The notes beneath the pieces were generated by a model. That model was not told the origin of the DNA. It searched no databases and saw only the letters and a program-made list of their open reading frames with translations. Below, piece after piece: positions 5,167 through 7,037 of a stretch of DNA of 7,037 nucleotides (the first letter of the stretch is position 1; each line of letters opens with the position of its first letter). Made by a program: the position numbers and the translations under genes. This stretch comes from Acidimicrobiaceae bacterium. GTDB lineage: Bacteria > Actinomycetota > Acidimicrobiia > Acidimicrobiales > RAAP-2. The stretch lies in contig PLSY01000145.1 of NCBI GenBank assembly GCA_003164275.1, positions 4,736-11,772 on the forward strand. Direction: 5' to 3'.

Positions 5167-6600
5167 TCACGAACCGCGGTAGAGACGCTCGAGGTCGATG
5201 AGCTCAACTTCGGGCCTGGAGGCGCTGACCTCCTCGAGCGCCGAGTCGAACGCTGTGCCGAACAAGAGGAGCTTCGCGTCGACCGCCTTCGATCCGAGGG
5301 CGTTGCGGGCCAGCTCCAGGCGACGCAGGTGCCGACGCGAGATGGTTTCCCCGGCCTTGGCTTCGCCCAGAGCGAACACCGGACGATCACCGGGCACGTC
5401 ACCTGCGCCGGCCACGACGATGTCGAGCTCATGGTCCTTGCCCTCGTATGGTACGGACGACCGACCGACGTAGTCGCGATTCGGCAAGGTCTCTGCACTG
5501 GCGTAGCGCCGTACCCAGGTTCGGGCTTGCTGTTCGAATACCGGCCCGCGCACCTGAGACCCGAAGATGGACTTGAGTTGTTCTTTCCAGACTTGGTCGG
5601 CTGGCCGGTCCCGCAATTCCGCTCCGTGGGGTTCGAGGATGGCGTAGTGAAACTGGAGAAACGGGTCATCCAGGGCGTACAGGGGGCGCTTGCCACGGAT
5701 GGGGTCCTCATAGCGGGCTACGAACCCGGCTTCGATGAGCCGGTTGAGCGGTGGGTTGAGGTTGGCGACTTGCTTGCCTACTTTGCCGGCGATGGCTCCG
5801 GCCGTCACGGCACCGTTGGCGATAGCCCCGAGGATGCTGTGGTGGAGGAGCGACGCTTGCCCGGCCAAGCTGGGATCCTCGGCCAAGAGTGTCGTGGCCT
5901 CTCGATGCAACGTGGCTCCCGGACTGAGGACCCTCTGGACAATCCAACGCTCTACATCCTCTTCGGTGGCGGGGAGGTCGAAGTCGACCATGTCGGTGGC
6001 ATAGCCGACGACTCCGCCGATGACGGCGAAGACCAGGACCGCGGTGGTCAGGTAGACCGGCAAAGGAAGTCGGGTGGCAGCGATCCGGAAGTCGTCTGGC
6101 TGCACGACGAGCTCCATCCCGGCCCGGCCCCGCAGCGGCGCTTCTCCATCAGTGAGAGCGCGCATCATGGCGATGGCCGAGCCGCAGAGTACGAGGCGGG
6201 CCTGGCCGTTCGAGCTTCGCCGAGCTCCAGGCCCGAATGCCGCAGCGAGGACGGACTCGACGGAGCCGTCCGCCTCGAGGATGTGCCCGAACTCGTCGAT
6301 GACGACGGGCACCGGGCCATCGTTACCCAACGCCAGGAGTGCAGCCACCGCCTCCTCCCACGAGGAAAGGGCCAGACGGGGGACACCCAGGTGTTCCCCC
6401 AGCGCCTTGCCTAGCCGCTCGAGTTGGACCGGGGTCTCAACGCGGGTTGCTTCGAAGTAGAAGCCCTGGCGGGACTGGACTTCACGCACGAGCAAGGTGG
6501 ACTTGCCGATCCGACGCCGTCCGTACAGGAGGCCCAAGGTGGGGCGCCCGATAGGGTTGTCGAAGAACCGAGCCAGTTGTTCTGCGTCCTCGTCACCCAT
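5167..6600 (-). CDS. Archaeal-type P-loop ATPase with winged helix and DUF234/PD-(D/E)XK-like C-terminal domain
   Basis: This 477-residue protein starts at the ATG at 6600, set by GGGAGGG 8 nt upstream; the longer open frame to 6768 runs through the palindrome array and is not used. The ATPase part has Walker A GRRRIGKST (27-35), Walker B VVIDEF (99-104) and a sensor-like VLCGSAIAMM (137-146) with R157/R159 beyond. Residues about 250-311 form a winged helix (TAGAIAGKVGKQVANLNPPL, then LIEAGFV). The C-terminal domain, from about 347, carries F355-E356, E391-L-D393 and E413-A-K415, the layout of a PD-(D/E)XK nuclease site as in DUF234, and ends with LERLYRG, typical of these proteins in actinobacteria. 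Known members are called ATP-binding proteins of unknown role and often have patchy distribution. ATP-driven nucleic-acid binding or cleavage is inference. It stands alone, with no partner gene adjacent. Its promoter is embedded in five 16-bp-spaced palindromes, so autoregulation through the winged helix is an attractive hypothesis. Confidence 0.9.
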   Translation of the reverse strand: MGDEDAEQLARFFDNPIGRPTLGLLYGRRRIGKSTLLVREVQSRQGFYFEATRVETPVQLERLGKALGEHLGVPRLALSSWEEAVAALLALGNDGPVPVVIDEFGHILEADGSVESVLAAAFGPGARRSSNGQARLVLCGSAIAMMRALTDGEAPLRGRAGMELVVQPDDFRIAATRLPLPVYLTTAVLVFAVIGGVVGYATDMVDFDLPATEEDVERWIVQRVLSPGATLHREATTLLAEDPSLAGQASLLHHSILGAIANGAVTAGAIAGKVGKQVANLNPPLNRLIEAGFVARYEDPIRGKRPLYALDDPFLQFHYAILEPHGAELRDRPADQVWKEQLKSIFGSQVRGPVFEQQARTWVRRYASAETLPNRDYVGRSSVPYEGKDHELDIVVAGAGDVPGDRPVFALGEAKAGETISRRHLRRLELARNALGSKAVDAKLLLFGTAFDSALEEVSASRPEVELIDLERLYRGS

Positions 6601-6608
6601 GCGCACCA

Positions 6609-6615
6609 CCCTCCC
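6609..6615 (-). promoter_or_regulatory. Shine-Dalgarno GGGAGGG deciding the ATPase start
   Basis: Read on the minus strand, GGGAGGG lies 8 nt before the ATG at 6600. It supports that start over the upstream in-frame start at 6768, whose extra 56 residues would be encoded by the palindrome array and its flank and have no family match. Confidence 0.65.
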
Positions 6616-6629
6616 GTCGCTCCGCCAGA

Positions 6630-6704
6630 CAATACTATGCCTGGGCAATACTATTGTCCAGCAATAGTATTGTGCGGCAATAGTATTGAGGGACCATAGT
6701 ATTG
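6630..6704. repeat. Array of five 11-bp palindromes CAATA(C/G)TATTG at exact 16-bp pitch
   Basis: Copies begin at 6630, 6646, 6662, 6678 and 6694, each 11 bp with unrelated 5-bp spacers (CTGGG, TCCAG, TGCGG, AGGGA). Copies 2, 3 and 4 are perfect palindromes around a central C, G and G. Copy 1 (CAATACTATGC) and copy 5 (CCATAGTATTG) are altered only in the half facing the array centre, and are inverse complements of each other over 10 bp. The array is therefore symmetric about copy 3 (centre 6667). The units are AT-rich in GC-rich surroundings, 30 bp upstream of the ATPase start. This is the form of a multi-site operator or iteron-like binding array. I recognise no described operator of this sequence. 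Confidence 0.95.
6632..6660 (-). promoter_or_regulatory. ATPase promoter embedded in the palindrome array
   Basis: On the minus strand TGGACA (6660-6655; 5 of 6 to TTGACA) and TAGTAT (6637-6632; 4 of 6 to TATAAT) are separated by exactly 17 bp. Transcription would start near 6625, leaving a leader of about 25 nt that contains the GGGAGGG ribosome-binding site. The -10 lies wholly inside palindrome copy 1 and the -35 overlaps the edge of copy 2, so a protein on these copies would block RNA polymerase. Confidence 0.55.
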
Positions 6705-6976
6705 GTCGACTCCGCCGACCTCCACCGCAGTGAAACGCCCACGTCCACGGGGCCCCGGGACGCCGCACCCTGTTTGAGGTGTGTGCACGATCGGGTCGAT
6801 TTCGTGTGCAGGCCCCGATCCGTACTCTGGACTCAGCGCGCTGACCAGGGCCTCCGCAGTTTCGCTACCACCCCGCTCTGGGTTCCATGATCTGCGCGAG
6901 ATGACCGGACACAACGGGCGGACACCGACAAGAGGCCGGTTGCCATCGCTGCTGACCTTGGGATGGCTGGCGTCGT
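6705..6976. other. No recognised gene between the palindrome array and the right-edge gene start
   Basis: Open frames here are short or shadows with no recognisable protein. One inverted repeat, GATCGGG (6789-6795) and CCCGATC (6814-6820), has an 18-nt loop. No RNA gene or mobile-element remnant is apparent. Confidence 0.5.
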
Positions 6977-6982
6977 TAACAT
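6977..6982 (+). promoter_or_regulatory. -10-like box TAACAT before the right-edge ORF
   Basis: TAACAT fits TANNNT and ends 8 nt before an ATG at 6991, the same leaderless spacing seen at other starts in the window. No convincing -35 is seen. Confidence 0.35.
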
Positions 6983-6990
6983 CCTGCCCA

Positions 6991-7037
6991 ATGGCCACTC
7001 CTCCTGATCCGGGCGTGCTGACGGCTGACGCCGCCGC
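6991..7037 (+). CDS. Probable 5' end of a gene running off the right edge
   Basis: An ATG at 6991 opens a frame that stays open to the window end (15 complete codons, MATPPDPGVLTADAA). It has no Shine-Dalgarno but has a TAACAT box 8 nt upstream, suggesting a leaderless start. Too little is visible to recognise a family, and the stretch is short enough to be open by chance. Confidence 0.33.
   Translation, partial: MATPPDPGVLTADAA

Noticed and set aside
5329..6414. 361-residue open frame on the plus strand
   Set aside because: It lies wholly opposite the well-supported ATPase gene and has no recognisable motifs; it is a shadow of high-GC codon use.
6646..6672. Copies 2 and 3 as a transcription terminator hairpin (11-bp stem, 5-nt loop)
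   Set aside because: The stem is AT-rich with no T-run, and because every unit is self-palindromic any two copies can pair; the strict 16-bp pitch is better explained by protein binding.
6630..6704. CRISPR array
   Set aside because: Units are 11 bp with 5-bp spacers; CRISPR repeats and spacers are each roughly 20-40 bp or longer.
6601..6768. Longer N-terminus for the ATPase (533 residues, start at 6768)
   Set aside because: The extra 56 residues are encoded by the palindrome array and flank, show no family similarity, and a good ribosome-binding site supports the ATG at 6600.

Overview
The window is GC-rich and dense in short-spaced genes. Its protein signatures suggest a high-GC actinobacterium, possibly Acidimicrobiia-like, but there is no rRNA or other taxonomic marker, so this is only an impression. 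Several genes lack a Shine-Dalgarno sequence. Instead they have a TANNNT -10-like box 6-9 nt before the start codon, the arrangement expected of leaderless transcripts, which are common in actinobacteria.

Left part (1-2505). The C-terminal part of a DUF429 (predicted RNase H-like) protein runs in from the left edge and is followed by a GC hairpin. A promoter-like box and a possible 20-codon leader ORF precede a complete soluble Ser/Thr protein kinase on the plus strand. The kinase converges on, and overlaps by 19 bp, a minus-strand gene for a 163-residue cysteine-rich (zinc-ribbon type) protein.

Middle part (2506-5166). Divergent from the zinc protein is a secreted lipoprotein with two C-terminal PDZ domains and no protease domain. 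A 59-codon small gene follows closely. Then come about 940 bp with no convincing gene: a 9-bp tandem repeat, a very hydrophobic 70-codon ORF of uncertain reality, and a pair of about 35-bp direct repeats.

Right part (5167-7037). A minus-strand gene encodes a 477-residue archaeal-type P-loop ATPase with a winged-helix segment and a C-terminal DUF234/PD-(D/E)XK-like nuclease fold. Its upstream region carries the most striking feature of the window: five copies of the 11-bp palindrome CAATA(C/G)TATTG spaced at exactly 16 bp (6630-6704). The array is symmetric about its central copy and overlies a good -35/-10 promoter for the ATPase. This looks like an operator or assembly array, plausibly for the ATPase itself. 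Beyond it are about 270 bp with no recognised gene, then a probable leaderless gene start running off the right edge.
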